Under the pieces are notes generated by a model that had not been told where the DNA came from, made no database searches, and saw nothing but the letters and a program-made list of their open reading frames with translations. This document shows, piece by piece, positions 42,426 through 53,079 of a stretch of 61,779 nucleotides of DNA. How positions within the stretch are numbered: position 1 is the stretch's first letter; each line of letters begins with the position of its first letter. This DNA comes from an uncultured Eubacteriales bacterium (GTDB lineage: Bacteria > Bacillota > Clostridia > Oscillospirales > Oscillospiraceae): contig ONBX01000015.1 in the NCBI GenBank assembly GCA_900316205.1, forward strand, positions 1 to 61,779, written 5' to 3'. A program made the position numbers and the translations under genes.

Positions 42426-42923
42426 ATGAGCTATACAGCAGCAGTCATCACCGTAAGCGACAAAGCCTCCCGGGGCGAGCGGGTAGACACCAGCGGCCCG
42501 GCAGTCAGGAAGATCCTGGAGGACGCAGGCTTTGCGGTCGTCCACACCTCCGTGGTGCCGGACGAAACGGAGCAGATCCAGGCGGAGCTGATCTCCTGCG
42601 CCGATGAAAAGAAGATTTCTCTCATCATGACCACCGGCGGCACCGGCTTTTCTCCCCGGGACGTGACCCCGGAGGCAAGTCTCGCCGTCATTGAGCGGGA
42701 AACCCGGGGCATCCCGGAGGCCATGCGCTGGGCAAGTCTCCAGATCACCCCCCGCGGCTGTCTGAGCCGCAGCGTGGCGGGCATCCGGGGCAGCAGTCTG
42801 ATCGTGAACCTGCCCGGCAGCGAAAAGGCCGCAAAAGAAAACCTGCTTGCGGTCATTGAAGCCATCTGCCACGGGATGGATATGCTGGCCTCCCCCGGCT
42901 CCACGGACCACCGTCACGGCTGA
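42426..42923 (+). CDS. mogA: Molybdenum cofactor protein MogA/MoaB
   Basis: A 165-residue molybdopterin adenylyltransferase-type protein. Motifs are TTGGTGFSPRDVTPEA, which binds the cofactor, and GSSLIVNLPGSEKAAKEN. AAGGAGGAACGCAC precedes the ATG, 12 bp after moaA. The family splits into MogA and MoaB, which cannot be told apart safely; MogA is the likelier role beside MoaA. Confidence 0.9.
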   Translation: MSYTAAVITVSDKASRGERVDTSGPAVRKILEDAGFAVVHTSVVPDETEQIQAELISCADEKKISLIMTTGGTGFSPRDVTPEASLAVIERETRGIPEAMRWASLQITPRGCLSRSVAGIRGSSLIVNLPGSEKAAKENLLAVIEAICHGMDMLASPGSTDHRHG

Positions 42924-42939
42924 TCCGAATACTGAAAAA

Positions 42940-42974
42940 GAGAATGCGTGAACAAGCTGCGTTCACGCATTCTC
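42940..42974. terminator. Bidirectional terminator after mogA
   Basis: A 14-bp perfect stem GAGAATGCGTGAAC/GTTCACGCATTCTC, 7-nt loop, A-run before and TTTTTATT after. Separates mogA from the converging nuclease-like gene. Confidence 0.9.
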
Positions 42975-42977
42975 TTT

Positions 42978-43748
42978 TTATTGCAGAAAGCCCAGATATT
43001 CGTCAAAGACGTTAAAGAGCATGTCGCCGGAGCAGACCGGAAGCAGCTGGTCTTTTTTTCCGATGGGCACAAAATCGAAAAGCTCCCTGGCGCCGGTCAG
43101 CACCAGGACGGGAATGATCTCATACTGCGGGCCGAAGACGATCTCGAGATAAGGCACATATTTGGCGGCCTGCTCCACTTCTTCCGGATCAAGGTCCTTT
43201 TTCATCTTGAATTCCAGGGAAAAGACCCGGTCTTCGGTGATCACAAGCACATCCGCGTAGATGCGAACATACCGGGATCGCTTCAACCGGAGTTCAAAGG
43301 CAAGCTGCCAGGAAAGGCAGCTCTCCCCGATCATGCTCTGCAAATCAAGAAACAGCACGCGGATCTGCTCCCGGGTGTCCAGGAAGGAGTGGGTCAGGCC
43401 GCGGGCGTCGGAGAGGCTTCTTCCGATGTTCCGACAGCCCTCCCGCAGCGCGGCAAGCCACTCCTCCTCCGAAAGAGAAAGAAATTCGTCGGCTGTGGAA
43501 AACCAGGCCGCGAATTCCTGCAGGCCGGTGTGATCCGGGCTCTGCCGCACGATCCCGTGCCAGCGATAGTCCCGGTCCTGCCAGCAGAGCTCCTTCATCA
43601 GCGGGGAGGAATACAAAATAGAATTGACCGTTCCGTGGTCAAGGTCCAGTTCTTTTGCGATCTGGCGTGCTTTCAAACCATCGCCTCGGCAAATAACCGC
43701 GCAGACCGCTCTCTCCAGTGCGTTGTCCTCTGTTACGCCGCGGCTCAT
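42978..43748 (-). CDS. Winged-helix protein with PD-(D/E)XK nuclease-like core
   Basis: A 256-residue protein of unknown function. The N-terminus (about 8-65) looks like a winged helix: LKARQIAKELDLDHGTVNSILYS. The C-terminal half has IYADVLVITEDRVFSLEFKMKK, where D, E and K are spaced as in PD-(D/E)XK nucleases, and a later LEIVFGPQYEIIPVLVLTG stretch. It overlaps the Mbeg1-like gene by ATGA, so the two are coupled. It is the last gene of the uvrA operon. A nuclease role is inference from the motif. Confidence 0.7.
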   Translation of the reverse strand: MSRGVTEDNALERAVCAVICRGDGLKARQIAKELDLDHGTVNSILYSSPLMKELCWQDRDYRWHGIVRQSPDHTGLQEFAAWFSTADEFLSLSEEEWLAALREGCRNIGRSLSDARGLTHSFLDTREQIRVLFLDLQSMIGESCLSWQLAFELRLKRSRYVRIYADVLVITEDRVFSLEFKMKKDLDPEEVEQAAKYVPYLEIVFGPQYEIIPVLVLTGARELFDFVPIGKKDQLLPVCSGDMLFNVFDEYLGFLQ

Positions 43749-44935
43749 TTGCCCTCTTCCTCTTCCACGGACTGCTCCGCTGCCTGTGCCTTTGCCCGGC
43801 GCTCCAGCACCTGGTTCTGCCAGTTCTGGATTTCAGCCAAAAGCCAGGCGGAAAAGCCTTTCTGGGATATGGCGTCATACCGGTCCCCCAGGATGGCGCG
43901 CTTGGGCAGGTCCCCCAGGGTTTTGCGCGTGACCTTGCTGGAGGAGAAAAGCTTCACCAGGATGGCCTCAAAGCCTCCCACGCCCCGTTCCTCGATCTCG
44001 TCCAAAGTGGCGGCGCCGTCCGCCGCAAGAGCATCAAAGAGTTCACCCACGAAGATGCCCCGGTCCTCCTGGGAGATCCCGCCGATCCAGCGGTCCAGCA
44101 CCTCGTTGATCCAGACACTGCGGGGGTTCGGCCCCTCCGCAAGGAGAAGCTTTCCGTGATCGATGCCCCAGGTGTCAAGACTGTGCTGCACAAAGCCGGA
44201 GGCAGAGGACTGGACGATGCGGCTGTCGGTGATCTGCGGCTCGAAGAGCTTGCCCACAATGGAGAAGGCCGGCAGGATCCTGGTGGCCTTGGCGTCGATG
44301 CGCCGGATGGCGCTGTCGTCCATCACCTCGGGACAGATGCCGGGTCCGTCCAGAAGGTACAGATGCGCCACCCGCTCCCAGGCAGCCTCCGGCAGCATGC
44401 ATGCGGCATAGAGCGAAAGATTTCCGCCCTTGGAGTGGCCTCCAATATAACAGGGTTTCCGGCTTTTCAGCGCATTGGAGGCATATTCCGCCGCAAGACG
44501 CTGGGCCTCTGTAACGGTAAAGCTGATGCGGAAATCCTCCTCCCAGCCCGCCAGAGAATCATCCGTACCGCGAAAGGCGATAAAGCGAAAGTCCGGCGCA
44601 CAGAAGGTCACCGCGGCAAACTGCAGCGGCGGATCCTGGCGGTAGAGATCCAGATAGTCCCGCATGAGAAGCGTGCCGTAGCGCTCGGAGCGGGCGGCGC
44701 ATTCCAGGATCTCCCGAAAGCCCCGGCCCCGGCCCACCAGCATCACACGCACCTTGTCCTCTTCCACAAGGCGCAGACTCTCCCGCAGGGGGAGCCTTTT
44801 CTTTCTGCCCTGAAAAAGGGGTGAAAAATCAAAATAGGAGAGCATGCAGAGCACCAGGGCGTCCGCCTCGTTGAAGGGCAGAGCCTTGAAGGAGACGTCT
44901 CCCATCCACTTGATATAATCTATAGGATGATCCAT
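43745..44935 (-). CDS. Mbeg1-like alpha/beta hydrolase (DUF2974)
   Basis: A 396-residue protein with the lipase-like nucleophile motif GGHSKGGNLSLYAA near residue 168, and FIAFRGTDDSLAGWEEDF before it, typical of the family. A long C-terminal helical region with a Glu-rich end follows. The substrate is unknown; members are usually soluble cytoplasmic proteins and common in gut Firmicutes. TAAAGAGAGGCATTT precedes the ATG. It lies 12 bp after recD2. Confidence 0.88.
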   Translation of the reverse strand: MDHPIDYIKWMGDVSFKALPFNEADALVLCMLSYFDFSPLFQGRKKRLPLRESLRLVEEDKVRVMLVGRGRGFREILECAARSERYGTLLMRDYLDLYRQDPPLQFAAVTFCAPDFRFIAFRGTDDSLAGWEEDFRISFTVTEAQRLAAEYASNALKSRKPCYIGGHSKGGNLSLYAACMLPEAAWERVAHLYLLDGPGICPEVMDDSAIRRIDAKATRILPAFSIVGKLFEPQITDSRIVQSSASGFVQHSLDTWGIDHGKLLLAEGPNPRSVWINEVLDRWIGGISQEDRGIFVGELFDALAADGAATLDEIEERGVGGFEAILVKLFSSSKVTRKTLGDLPKRAILGDRYDAISQKGFSAWLLAEIQNWQNQVLERRAKAQAAEQSVEEEEGK

Positions 44936-44947
44936 AAATGCCTCTCT

Positions 44948-47170
44948 TTACTCGATGCCGCAGGCGGCACGAAGCCGCACCCGCAGGGCGCAGTAGCGCT
45001 TGCTGGGACGGTAGTTGTCCACCATGCGATAGGCGATGGCGTCGTCCCCCACCAGGATCAGAAGCTCCTTGGCGCGGGTCACGGCGGTATAGAGTACGTC
45101 TCTTGTCATCAGCATGGGCGCGCTGTTTCCCAGCGCCAGGATCACGGCCCGGTATTCGCTGCCCTGGGCCTTGTGGACTGTCATGGCCCAGGCGTGTTCC
45201 AGCTCCAGCAGCGAGTCGAAGCCGTATTGGGCAATGCGCCCGTCAAAATCCACGGTAAGCGTCTCTTCCTCCAGGCTGATCGTCAGGATGCGGCCAATGT
45301 CCCCATTGTAGATGCCCATACCCACGTTGGTGTTGCTCTCGTTATGCCACAGGATATCGTAGTTGTTCCGGATCTGCATGACCCGGTCCCCTTCCCGGAA
45401 GGTCACATCGCCGAAGGCCTTTTCCTTCTTCTCCTTCGCTGGCGGGTTCAGGGCTTCCTGCAGACGTTTGTTGAGATTGGCAGTTCCCAGTTCCCCCTTC
45501 CGCGTGGGAGAGAGGACCTGAATCTCAGCAGCGGGAATATGCATTTTCCCGGGAAGCCTTACAGCGCAGAGCTCCACCACCGTGTCCACGGTGCTGCCCG
45601 CCTGCATACGCTTCAGCCGGAAGAAGTCCCCGGCGTTCTCGGAAAAATTCGGGTGCTCACCCCGGTTGATCATATGGGCGTTGCGCACGATGCGGCTTCC
45701 CTCATTCTGCCGAAAAATCTCGGTCAGGCGAACGGTGGGGATCACGCCGCTGCGGATCAGGGCGGAGAACACATTGCCAGGGCCCACGGAGGGCAGCTGA
45801 TCCGCATCCCCCACCAGCACCAGCCGAGCCGAGGGCGGCAGGGCCTTCAGCAGCGCGTCCATCAACTGAATGTCCACCATGGAGCACTCATCCAGGATCA
45901 CCGCGTCGCATTCCAGTCGATCGTCCTCATTCTTGGTAAAGGCCACGTGCTCCCCGTCTTCCTCAAACTTGGCGCCGAGGAGACGGTGCACCGTGGAGGC
46001 CTCCTGGCCGGTAAGCTCCGTCATGCGCTTGGCCGCCCGGCCGGTGGGTGCGGTCAGCAGCGTCCGGATCCCCAGGCGCTCGAACATGGCCAGGATGGCC
46101 CGAATGGAGGTGGTCTTGCCGGTGCCGGGGCCGCCGGTGATGACCACCACCTGGTTGTTGAGCGCCAGGCTCAGGGTCTGCCGCTGCATGGCGGCATAGC
46201 GGATCCCCTGGCTCTCCTCCAGCTTGCGGATGATGGCCTCCAAATCCACATTCTCCCGGAAGGCACCTTTTACCATTCCGGCAAGACGAGCTGCCGTGTC
46301 CGCCTCCACCTCATAGAGCTCCGGCAGATAGCAGGCCTTGCAGCCGGCGATTTCCTCAAAGTGCAGGAGTCCCGCTTCGATCAGCTCCTCGATGCTCTCC
46401 TCCACCCGCTCCGGCTCCACGCGAATAAGCTCCGAGGTCACGGCACAGAGCTTTTCCCGGGGAATGAAGCAATGCCCGTTTCCCAGGTTGTGCCGCAGCT
46501 CGAAGAGGACCGCGGCGTTTACCCGACTGCGGTTCTGCTCGTCCAGGCCCATGTCCAGAGCGAGTCTGTCGGCCTCGTAAAAGCTGCCGCCGATATGGGT
46601 GGCGGCCAGGATATAAGGATTCTCCCGCAGCAGGTCCAGGGCCTTGTCGCCGTAGTACTTGTACATCCGCATGGCCAGCACCGGGCGGAGCTCGAAGGAG
46701 CAGATAAACTCCATCAGTCTCCTGACGCCGGTCTGCTGCCGGAAGCGCTTGGACATCTGCTTTGCCTTCTGCAGGCTCACACCCTTGATGCTTGCGAGCT
46801 TTTCCGGCTCATTTTCCAGCACATCCAGGCTCCGATTGCCAAACTGCCGCACGATGAGGGAGGCTGTCGCCGGACCGATCCCCTGCACCGTGCCGGAGGC
46901 CAGGTACTGATAAATGGCGGTCTCGTCGGTAGGCAGCATGCGCTGGGCAAACTCGGCCTTGAACTGCCTGCCGTGGACGCTGTGGGTACTCCACATGCCG
47001 GTGGCCAACAGGGTCTCGCCGGGGGCGGCAAAGGGAATGGTTCCCACCACCGTCACGGTCTCGTCGTTTTCATTGCGCAGACGCAGGACCGTATAGCCGT
47101 TTTCTTCGTTTTTATAGATTACCGAGTCAACGCAGCCGCTGAGCTCGGTCAGTTCCCGTTCCTGATCCAT
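44948..47170 (-). CDS. recD2: ATP-dependent RecD2-like DNA helicase
   Basis: An SF1B 5'-3' helicase of 740 residues in the RecD2 group, which works without RecBC. An N-terminal OB-like region ([21 protein letters not shown]) and helix-hairpin-helix segment are followed by the helicase core with Walker [10 protein letters not shown], Walker B DECSMVD, and HKAQGSEY near the C-terminus. The start is the ATG at 47170 behind GAGAGGAGCC, 22 bp inside the uvrA end. It links repair of DNA ends to the excision gene uvrA. Confidence 0.94.
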   Translation of the reverse strand: MDQERELTELSGCVDSVIYKNEENGYTVLRLRNENDETVTVVGTIPFAAPGETLLATGMWSTHSVHGRQFKAEFAQRMLPTDETAIYQYLASGTVQGIGPATASLIVRQFGNRSLDVLENEPEKLASIKGVSLQKAKQMSKRFRQQTGVRRLMEFICSFELRPVLAMRMYKYYGDKALDLLRENPYILAATHIGGSFYEADRLALDMGLDEQNRSRVNAAVLFELRHNLGNGHCFIPREKLCAVTSELIRVEPERVEESIEELIEAGLLHFEEIAGCKACYLPELYEVEADTAARLAGMVKGAFRENVDLEAIIRKLEESQGIRYAAMQRQTLSLALNNQVVVITGGPGTGKTTSIRAILAMFERLGIRTLLTAPTGRAAKRMTELTGQEASTVHRLLGAKFEEDGEHVAFTKNEDDRLECDAVILDECSMVDIQLMDALLKALPPSARLVLVGDADQLPSVGPGNVFSALIRSGVIPTVRLTEIFRQNEGSRIVRNAHMINRGEHPNFSENAGDFFRLKRMQAGSTVDTVVELCAVRLPGKMHIPAAEIQVLSPTRKGELGTANLNKRLQEALNPPAKEKKEKAFGDVTFREGDRVMQIRNNYDILWHNESNTNVGMGIYNGDIGRILTISLEEETLTVDFDGRIAQYGFDSLLELEHAWAMTVHKAQGSEYRAVILALGNSAPMLMTRDVLYTAVTRAKELLILVGDDAIAYRMVDNYRPSKRYCALRVRLRAACGIE

Positions 47171-50016
47171 TCCGGCTCCTCTCGCGCTGCGTCTTCCAGC
47201 AGCGGCTTCAGAAACTGTCCCGTATAGCTCTCCTCGCAGGCGGCGCAATCCTCCGGCGTACCGGCAAAGACCAGGGTTCCGCCGCCGTCGCCGCCCTCAG
47301 GCCCCAGGTCGATGATGTGATCTGCCACCTTGATGACGTCCAGATTGTGCTCGATCACCACAACGGTGTTTCCCGCATCGGTGAGACGGTTCAGAATATC
47401 AATAAGCTTGTGCACATCGGCAATGTGCAAGCCTGTGGTGGGTTCGTCCAGCACATAGACCGTACTGCCCGTGCTGCGCTTACTGAGCTCTGTTGCCAGC
47501 TTCACCCGCTGGGCCTCGCCGCCGGAGAGTGTGGTGCTGCTCTGCCCCAGCTTCACATAGCCCAGACCCACATCGTAGAGAGTCTGGATCTTGTTCAGAA
47601 TCTTCTGCTGGTTTGCGAAGAAGGAGCAGGCCTCCTCCACCGTCATATCCAGCACATCCGCAATGTTCTTTCCCTTGTAGCGCACCTCCAGCGTCTCCCG
47701 GTTATACCGCTTGCCGCCGCAAACGTCGCAGGGGACGTAAACGTCCGGCAGGAAATGCATCTCAATCTTCACAAGACCGTCGCCTGAGCAGGCCTCACAG
47801 CGGCCGCCCTTGACGTTGAAGGAGAAGCGTCCCTGACCGTAGCCACGGAGTCTTGCGTCCTGGGTGGATGCGAAAAGATCCCGGATGTCGTTGAAAGCAC
47901 CGGTATAGGTAGCGGGGTTGGAGCGAGGCGTGCGGCCGATAGGACTCTGGTCCAGGGCAATGACCTTGTCCACCGCTTCCATCCCCTCAATGCCGGCGCA
48001 TTTGCCGGGACGCAGCTTGCTGCGGTTTTTCTCCACCGCAAGGGTCTTATACAGGATCTCGTTGATCAGTGAGGATTTGCCGCTGCCGGAAACGCCGGTG
48101 ACGCAAATGAGCTTACCCAGCGGAAGCTCCACATCAATGTTTTTCAGGTTATTCTCCGCCGCACCCCGGATGATCAGGGACTTGCCGTTTCCCTTCCGTC
48201 TCTGGCTGGGAATGGGGATGCGCTTTTTTCCGCTGAGATACTGGCCTGTGACGGATTCCGGCACGGCGCAGATATCCTCCAGGCTCCCCGCCGCCACGAC
48301 TCTGCCGCCGTTCACGCCGGCGCCGGGGCCGATGTCCACCACATAATCCGCTGCCCGCATGGTCTCCTCATCGTGCTCCACCACGATCAGCGTGTTGCCA
48401 AGATCCCGCAGCTGACGGAGAGTATTCAGGAGCTTGGCGTTGTCCCGCTGGTGCAGGCCGATGCTGGGCTCATCCAGGATATAGAGTACGCCCATCAGGC
48501 TGGAGCCGATCTGGGTGGCCAGACGGATCCGCTGGCTCTCACCGCCGGAGAGGGTGGCTGCCATGCGGGAGAGGGTGAGATAACCCAGTCCCACACTCTG
48601 CAGAAAGCTGAGACGGGAGCGGATCTCCTTCAGGATCTGGGCGGCGATCATGCTTTCCTTCTCGCTGAGCTCCAGCGCGTTTACAAAGTCCAGACACTTT
48701 GTGACGGAGAGCTCCGTGAACTGTGCGATGTTCAACCCGCCCACCGTAACAGCCAGAGCGGATTTCTTGAGCCGTTTGCCGCCGCACTCCGGGCAGGGCG
48801 TCTCGGACATGCACTCCTCGATATCCGCCCGCATGGAGGGGCTCTGGGTCTCCCGATAACGGCGCTCCAGATTGTTGATCACGCCCTCGAACTCCCGGCG
48901 GATCACGCCAAAGCCCTCGGCTTTCTCATAGCGCAGCTGCAGAGGCTCTCCGCGCGTGCCGTAGAGGATGGCGTCGATGCCCTCCTGGGGGATATTCTTG
49001 ATGGGATCCGTGAGCTTGAAGTGATAACGCTTGGCCAGGGCGTCAAAGTACATCTTGGAGATGGTGTCTCCCCGCACATTGCCCCAGCCGCTGGCGGTGA
49101 TACCGCCGTCCATAATGCTGAGATTGGGGTTCGGGATAATGAGGGCCGGATCGATCAGCATCTGCATGCCCAGGCCCGTGCACTTGGGGCATGCGCCGTG
49201 GGGATTGTTGAAGGAGAAGAGTCTGGGCGTCAGCTCCTCGATGGAGATGCCGCAGTGCTCACAGGCGTAATTCTGAGAGAAGGCGATCCTTCTGTTTTCA
49301 CTCACCAGATCGACGATCATCAGGCCTCCGGCAAGAGAAAGCGCCGTCTCCGCTGAGTCGGTGAGGCGGCGGGAGATCTCCTTCTTGATCACAAGCCTGT
49401 CCACCACGATCTCAATATCGTGCTTCTTGTTCTTTTCCAGCTTGATTTCCTCGGAGAGATCATAGGCGATCCCGTCCACCAAAGCCCGGACGTAGCCGGA
49501 CTTTTTTGCGTCCTCCAGCACCTTCACATGCTCGCCCTTTTTCCCACGGATCACGGGAGAAAGGATCTGGATCCGGCTGCCTTCGGGAAGGGCCATGATC
49601 TGGTCCACGATCTGGTCAATGCTCTGCTGGCGGATCTCCCGCCCGCACTTGGGGCAGTGAGGCACGCCGATCCGCGCCCAGAGAAGACGCAGATAGTCGT
49701 AGATCTCCGTCACGGTGCCCACCGTGGAGCGGGGATTCTTGGAGGTGGTCTTCTGGTCGATGGAAATAGCCGGAGAGAGGCCGTCGATATAATCCACGTC
49801 TGGCTTGTCCATCTGACCCAGGAACATTCTGGCATAGGAGCTGAGACTCTCCACATAGCGCCGCTGTCCCTCGGCATAGATGGTGTCAAAGGCCAGGCTG
49901 GACTTGCCGCTGCCGGAAAGGCCGGTGACCACCACCAGCTTGTCCCGCGGGATGGAAAGGTCGATATTCTTCAGATTGTTCTCTCTTGCGCCCTTGATGG
50001 TGATGTATTCCTGCAT
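47149..50016 (-). CDS. uvrA: Excinuclease ABC subunit A
   Basis: UvrA finds damaged DNA in nucleotide excision repair. The 955-residue protein has two ABC ATPase modules (Walker [10 protein letters not shown] at 32-40 and GVSGSGKSS near 640), signatures [12 protein letters not shown] and [12 protein letters not shown], and zinc sites (CPKCG, CSGDG-type). The start ATG is preceded by a weak site (GGAGC). uvrB and uvrC are absent here. It has its own promoter and leads a four-gene operon. Confidence 0.97.
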   Translation of the reverse strand: MQEYITIKGARENNLKNIDLSIPRDKLVVVTGLSGSGKSSLAFDTIYAEGQRRYVESLSSYARMFLGQMDKPDVDYIDGLSPAISIDQKTTSKNPRSTVGTVTEIYDYLRLLWARIGVPHCPKCGREIRQQSIDQIVDQIMALPEGSRIQILSPVIRGKKGEHVKVLEDAKKSGYVRALVDGIAYDLSEEIKLEKNKKHDIEIVVDRLVIKKEISRRLTDSAETALSLAGGLMIVDLVSENRRIAFSQNYACEHCGISIEELTPRLFSFNNPHGACPKCTGLGMQMLIDPALIIPNPNLSIMDGGITASGWGNVRGDTISKMYFDALAKRYHFKLTDPIKNIPQEGIDAILYGTRGEPLQLRYEKAEGFGVIRREFEGVINNLERRYRETQSPSMRADIEECMSETPCPECGGKRLKKSALAVTVGGLNIAQFTELSVTKCLDFVNALELSEKESMIAAQILKEIRSRLSFLQSVGLGYLTLSRMAATLSGGESQRIRLATQIGSSLMGVLYILDEPSIGLHQRDNAKLLNTLRQLRDLGNTLIVVEHDEETMRAADYVVDIGPGAGVNGGRVVAAGSLEDICAVPESVTGQYLSGKKRIPIPSQRRKGNGKSLIIRGAAENNLKNIDVELPLGKLICVTGVSGSGKSSLINEILYKTLAVEKNRSKLRPGKCAGIEGMEAVDKVIALDQSPIGRTPRSNPATYTGAFNDIRDLFASTQDARLRGYGQGRFSFNVKGGRCEACSGDGLVKIEMHFLPDVYVPCDVCGGKRYNRETLEVRYKGKNIADVLDMTVEEACSFFANQQKILNKIQTLYDVGLGYVKLGQSSTTLSGGEAQRVKLATELSKRSTGSTVYVLDEPTTGLHIADVHKLIDILNRLTDAGNTVVVIEHNLDVIKVADHIIDLGPEGGDGGGTLVFAGTPEDCAACEESYTGQFLKPLLEDAAREEPEWIRNGN

Positions 50017-50087
50017 GCTGTGCTCCTTGCCGCGGCCTGTGTTCTGGCCGCATTTGAAAATGCCTTGGTATGAAACTTAACTTGTTA

Positions 50088-50116
50088 ATTATACTATTTT
50101 CCCCGCAGCTTTTCAA
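50088..50116 (-). promoter_or_regulatory. SigA promoter of the uvrA operon
   Basis: TTGAAA (50111-50116), 17-bp spacer and TATAAT (50088-50093), about 75 bp before uvrA. No copy of the GGAGC palindrome seen at lexA is present here. Confidence 0.8.
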
Positions 50117-50168
50117 CAAAAATCGTAGCACAGAACCGCACTCTCTTTTCCATTTCCGAAGGCCGTGC

Positions 50169-50186
50169 ACTTTCATACTCGAAAGT
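50169..50186. promoter_or_regulatory. Palindrome upstream of the hutH promoter
   Basis: ACTTTC-ATACTC-GAAAGT, a 6-bp dyad with 6-bp gap, 9 bp before the -35 box of hutH. A candidate operator or activator site; the protein is unknown. Confidence 0.45.
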
Positions 50187-50195
50187 AGTTTTTCC

Positions 50196-50224
50196 TTGCT
50201 TTTAGGCTGCGGTTGATGTACAAT
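50196..50224 (+). promoter_or_regulatory. Candidate SigA promoter of hutH
   Basis: TTGCTT (50196-50201), 17-bp spacer and TACAAT (50219-50224), 66 bp before the start. Confidence 0.6.
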
Positions 50225-50290
50225 GATGAAGCTTAAAATGATTCTTTCCCCAACAGCATCATTTTTGAAATGAAGAGAGGCACAGGAAAT

Positions 50291-51856
50291 ATGGACCAGG
50301 CGAAAACCATTTCTGCGGTATTTCTGGACGGTCACCATCTTACGCTGGAAGACTTTGTTGCGGTGGCCCGCTATGGCGCCCCCGTCCGGCTGACCGAGGA
50401 GGCTCTAACTGCGATCCGCCGTTCCCGGGACCTGGCGGAGAAGATCATGCGGGAGCATCGCGTGGCCTACGGGATCACCACCGGCTTTGGCGATTTTGCC
50501 ACTGTGGCCGTTCCCGAGGAGATGAGCAGCCAGCTCTCCACCAATCTGGTCCTCAGCCACTGTGTCGGTACCGGCGATCCCTATACCGAAGAAGAAGTCC
50601 GGGGCATGATGCTTCTGCGCGCCAATGCTCTCTGCGCCGGCGTCAGCGGCGTGCGCCCGGTGCTGGTCCAGCGTCTGGTGGAGCTTTTGAACAAGCATGT
50701 GACTCCCTGGATCCCGCAAAAGGGTTCCCTTGGCGCATCCGGCGATCTGGCCCCTCTGTCTCACATGGGTCTGGTGCTGCTGGGCCGGGGCCAAGCCTAT
50801 TATGAGGGAGAGCTTCTCCCCGGGAAGGAGGCCCTGAAACGCGCCGGGATCGAACCTTTGGATACTCTGGTCAGCAAAGAGGGCCTCGGCATCACCAACG
50901 GCACCTGCGCTATGACCAGCGTAGGCGCGCTGCACCTCTATGATACCATTGCCGCCGCCAAGTTGGCGGACCTCATCGGTTCGCTTACCCTCACCGCCCT
51001 CACCGGTCAGCTGGACGCTTTTCAGGATCGGATCCATCAGGTTCGCGGTCAGGTTGGTCAGATCCGGGTTGCCCGCAACCTCCGCCTTCTTACCCAGGGC
51101 AGCGAGATCCTGCAAAACGCCCAAGGTGACCGGGTGCAGGACGCCTATGCCCTAAGATGCATGCCCCAGGTGCACGGCGCCGTGCGGGATGCCCTGGACT
51201 TTATCCGCTCCCGGGTGGAGATCGAGCTCAACGCCGTGACAGACAATCCGCTGATGTTCCTGGAAGATGAAGCGGTGATCTCCGGTGGAAACTTCCACGG
51301 GGAGCCCATGGCCCTGCCCTTCGATTTTCTGGGCATCGCCTGCGCGGAGCTTGCCAGCATTTCCGAGCGGCGCATCGAGCGCATGGTGAACGCCGCCCTT
51401 TCCAATGGACTGACCCCCTTCCTCACCACCGAGGCAGGACTCAACAGCGGCTACATGATCGTGCAGTATTCCGCAGCCTCCATGGCCTCGGAAAACAAGG
51501 TACTGGCCCATCCTGCAAGCGTGGATTCCATCCCCTCCTCCGCCAATCAGGAGGACTTCGTCTCCATGGGCACCACCGCCGCCCGCAAATCCGGGCAAAT
51601 TTTGGAGAATACCCGTTCGGTGCTGGCCTATGAGCTGCTCACCGCCTGCCAGGCGGTAGACATTCGCCGCAGGCTCGGCACCCACGGGCAGGGCCTCTCC
51701 CCCGTTCACGAGGCGATCTTCGCGCATGTGCGGGAAAAAGTAGCCTTCATGGAGCGGGACCGGGAACTCTGGCCCGATATCCTTCAGGTGGAGCGCATGG
51801 TCCGAAGCGGAGAACTCTTAGACATCGCAGAAGAGCTGGTCCCCGAATTTGAATAA
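50291..51856 (+). CDS. hutH: Histidine ammonia-lyase
   Basis: HutH removes ammonia from histidine to give urocanate, the first step of histidine breakdown. The 521-residue protein has the Ala-Ser-Gly triad (149-151, in GSLGASGDLAP) that forms the MIO cofactor, and YGITTGFGDFA near the N-terminus. The start is the ATG at 50291 behind an AGGAAAT site; an ATG at 50270 is less well placed. It is a single-gene unit, with its own promoter and terminator, apart from hutU-hutI. Confidence 0.96.
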   Translation: MDQAKTISAVFLDGHHLTLEDFVAVARYGAPVRLTEEALTAIRRSRDLAEKIMREHRVAYGITTGFGDFATVAVPEEMSSQLSTNLVLSHCVGTGDPYTEEEVRGMMLLRANALCAGVSGVRPVLVQRLVELLNKHVTPWIPQKGSLGASGDLAPLSHMGLVLLGRGQAYYEGELLPGKEALKRAGIEPLDTLVSKEGLGITNGTCAMTSVGALHLYDTIAAAKLADLIGSLTLTALTGQLDAFQDRIHQVRGQVGQIRVARNLRLLTQGSEILQNAQGDRVQDAYALRCMPQVHGAVRDALDFIRSRVEIELNAVTDNPLMFLEDEAVISGGNFHGEPMALPFDFLGIACAELASISERRIERMVNAALSNGLTPFLTTEAGLNSGYMIVQYSAASMASENKVLAHPASVDSIPSSANQEDFVSMGTTAARKSGQILENTRSVLAYELLTACQAVDIRRRLGTHGQGLSPVHEAIFAHVREKVAFMERDRELWPDILQVERMVRSGELLDIAEELVPEFE

Positions 51857-51874
51857 ACCCTTTTCCAACGAAAT

Positions 51875-51919
51875 TGCAAAAAGCAGGCGTGGCCGCAGCG
51901 GTCACGCCTGCTTTTTGCA
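51875..51919. terminator. Terminator between hutH and the AraC gene
   Basis: Perfect 17-bp arms TGCAAAAAGCAGGCGTG/CACGCCTGCTTTTTGCA (51875-51891 and 51903-51919), which carry the A- and T-runs inside the stem. Confidence 0.88.
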
Positions 51920-51985
51920 TTGTCCTGGTTTTTGCGAGTCTGGATCCGATGCTCGCCGTCGCATGCACAGGCGAAATGGAATCAA

Positions 51986-52891
51986 TTACTGCTCCCTGCT
52001 GACGGGCAGCCAGATCTCACAGTAGTGGGAATTGTTTACCTCTTCATTTCCCTCTTCAAAGGGCCAATGGATCACGCCAAGCTCCGGGGCGTCTCGCAGA
52101 ACATACCCGGAAGAAGGCAGCCACTCCGTCACGATCCGACGGCGCAGATCATCCACCAGGTTCGTCGGGTACTTGCAGCGTTCCGTCTCGCAGACAACAT
52201 ACAGTCCCGCAGGTATCTCCAGGTGTGTGTACCGCTTGGCAAAATCACCGAGGTCTTCATCAAAATCCTCCAGCGCCCATTTGGGCATCAAATAAGCGAA
52301 GTAGAAGTCATAGCCGTTGTCTCCAAAGTTTGTCATGACGGTATAGATCGTTTCGTGGATCCGGCTCCGTCCCTCCAGAACGTACTGGTCGACCCGTGTT
52401 TCGCAGGCAAAGTAATGATCCTGATCCTTTTTATCGATGGGGTCCCCCGAAAAGCGCCGCTTGAAACCGGTCAGCAGCATGGCGGGCTTCTCTTCCAATT
52501 TGTATTGCATGTCGTTTCCTCCTTCAAGAGTCACTTTAATGTTCAGGCGGGAAAATGAATGCAGCATGGCTCCGTTGCCGCGCGCCTGCGACGGAGTAAT
52601 GCCGTGGAAGGCCCGGAAAGCCTTGGTAAAACTGTCGGGACTGTCATAGCCGAATTCCAGCGCGATGTCCACCACTCGTTCGCTCCCGCTTGCGAGCCTG
52701 GATCCCGCAACGCTCAGTCTGCGGCTGCGGATATATTCCCCCAGTGTATAGCCGCACAGGATACTGAACACACGCTGAAAGTGGAAGTTCGAGGAAAAGC
52801 CCTCCCGTGCAATGACATCGGGATCCAGCTCATCGTTCAGATGCGCCTCGATGTAGTCAATGGCCCGCTGTATTCCGGTGATCCAATCCAT
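51986..52891 (-). CDS. AraC family regulator with GyrI-like effector domain
   Basis: A 301-residue regulator. An N-terminal pair of AraC helix-turn-helix units (about 5-105, ending GITPSQARGNG) is joined to a C-terminal GyrI-like domain that binds small hydrophobic or amphipathic molecules. The start is the ATG at 52891, 7 nt behind GGAGGG. It sits between hutH and the fhs-hutI genes but points away from both control regions, so a role in histidine use is possible but not shown. Many members with this build sense drugs. Confidence 0.9.
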   Translation of the reverse strand: MDWITGIQRAIDYIEAHLNDELDPDVIAREGFSSNFHFQRVFSILCGYTLGEYIRSRRLSVAGSRLASGSERVVDIALEFGYDSPDSFTKAFRAFHGITPSQARGNGAMLHSFSRLNIKVTLEGGNDMQYKLEEKPAMLLTGFKRRFSGDPIDKKDQDHYFACETRVDQYVLEGRSRIHETIYTVMTNFGDNGYDFYFAYLMPKWALEDFDEDLGDFAKRYTHLEIPAGLYVVCETERCKYPTNLVDDLRRRIVTEWLPSSGYVLRDAPELGVIHWPFEEGNEEVNNSHYCEIWLPVSREQ

Positions 52892-53025
52892 CGTCATCCC
52901 TCCTGACAAGAGAAGTATAACACAAGCGACTGCCGGCGTCCCGATTATTTGTGCGATTGCGAAACGGGTGGAAAATGCGCTCCTGCAGAACCGACATTCG
53001 GACCACGGCTGACAAGGAAAAGGGA

Positions 53026-53055
53026 GGGAGGCAGCTTCTTTACGAAGTGCCTCCC
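53026..53055 (-). terminator. Terminator after fhs
   Basis: GGGAGGC/GCCTCCC arms extended by CTTC/GAAG with a short loop; CCCTTTTCC follows on the minus strand. The rest of the 190-bp interval between the AraC gene and fhs shows nothing else. Confidence 0.65.
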
Positions 53056-53079
53056 TTGCAGCTCATTTTTTTGGAAGAA

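Noticed and set aside
41502-42917. A 471-codon minus-strand frame opposite moaA and mogA
   Set aside because: Both plus-strand genes have full motifs, a promoter and ribosome binding sites; the minus frame has none.
44927-47227. A 766-codon plus-strand frame opposite recD2
   Set aside because: Same effect: a His- and Gln-rich translation antisense to a certain gene.
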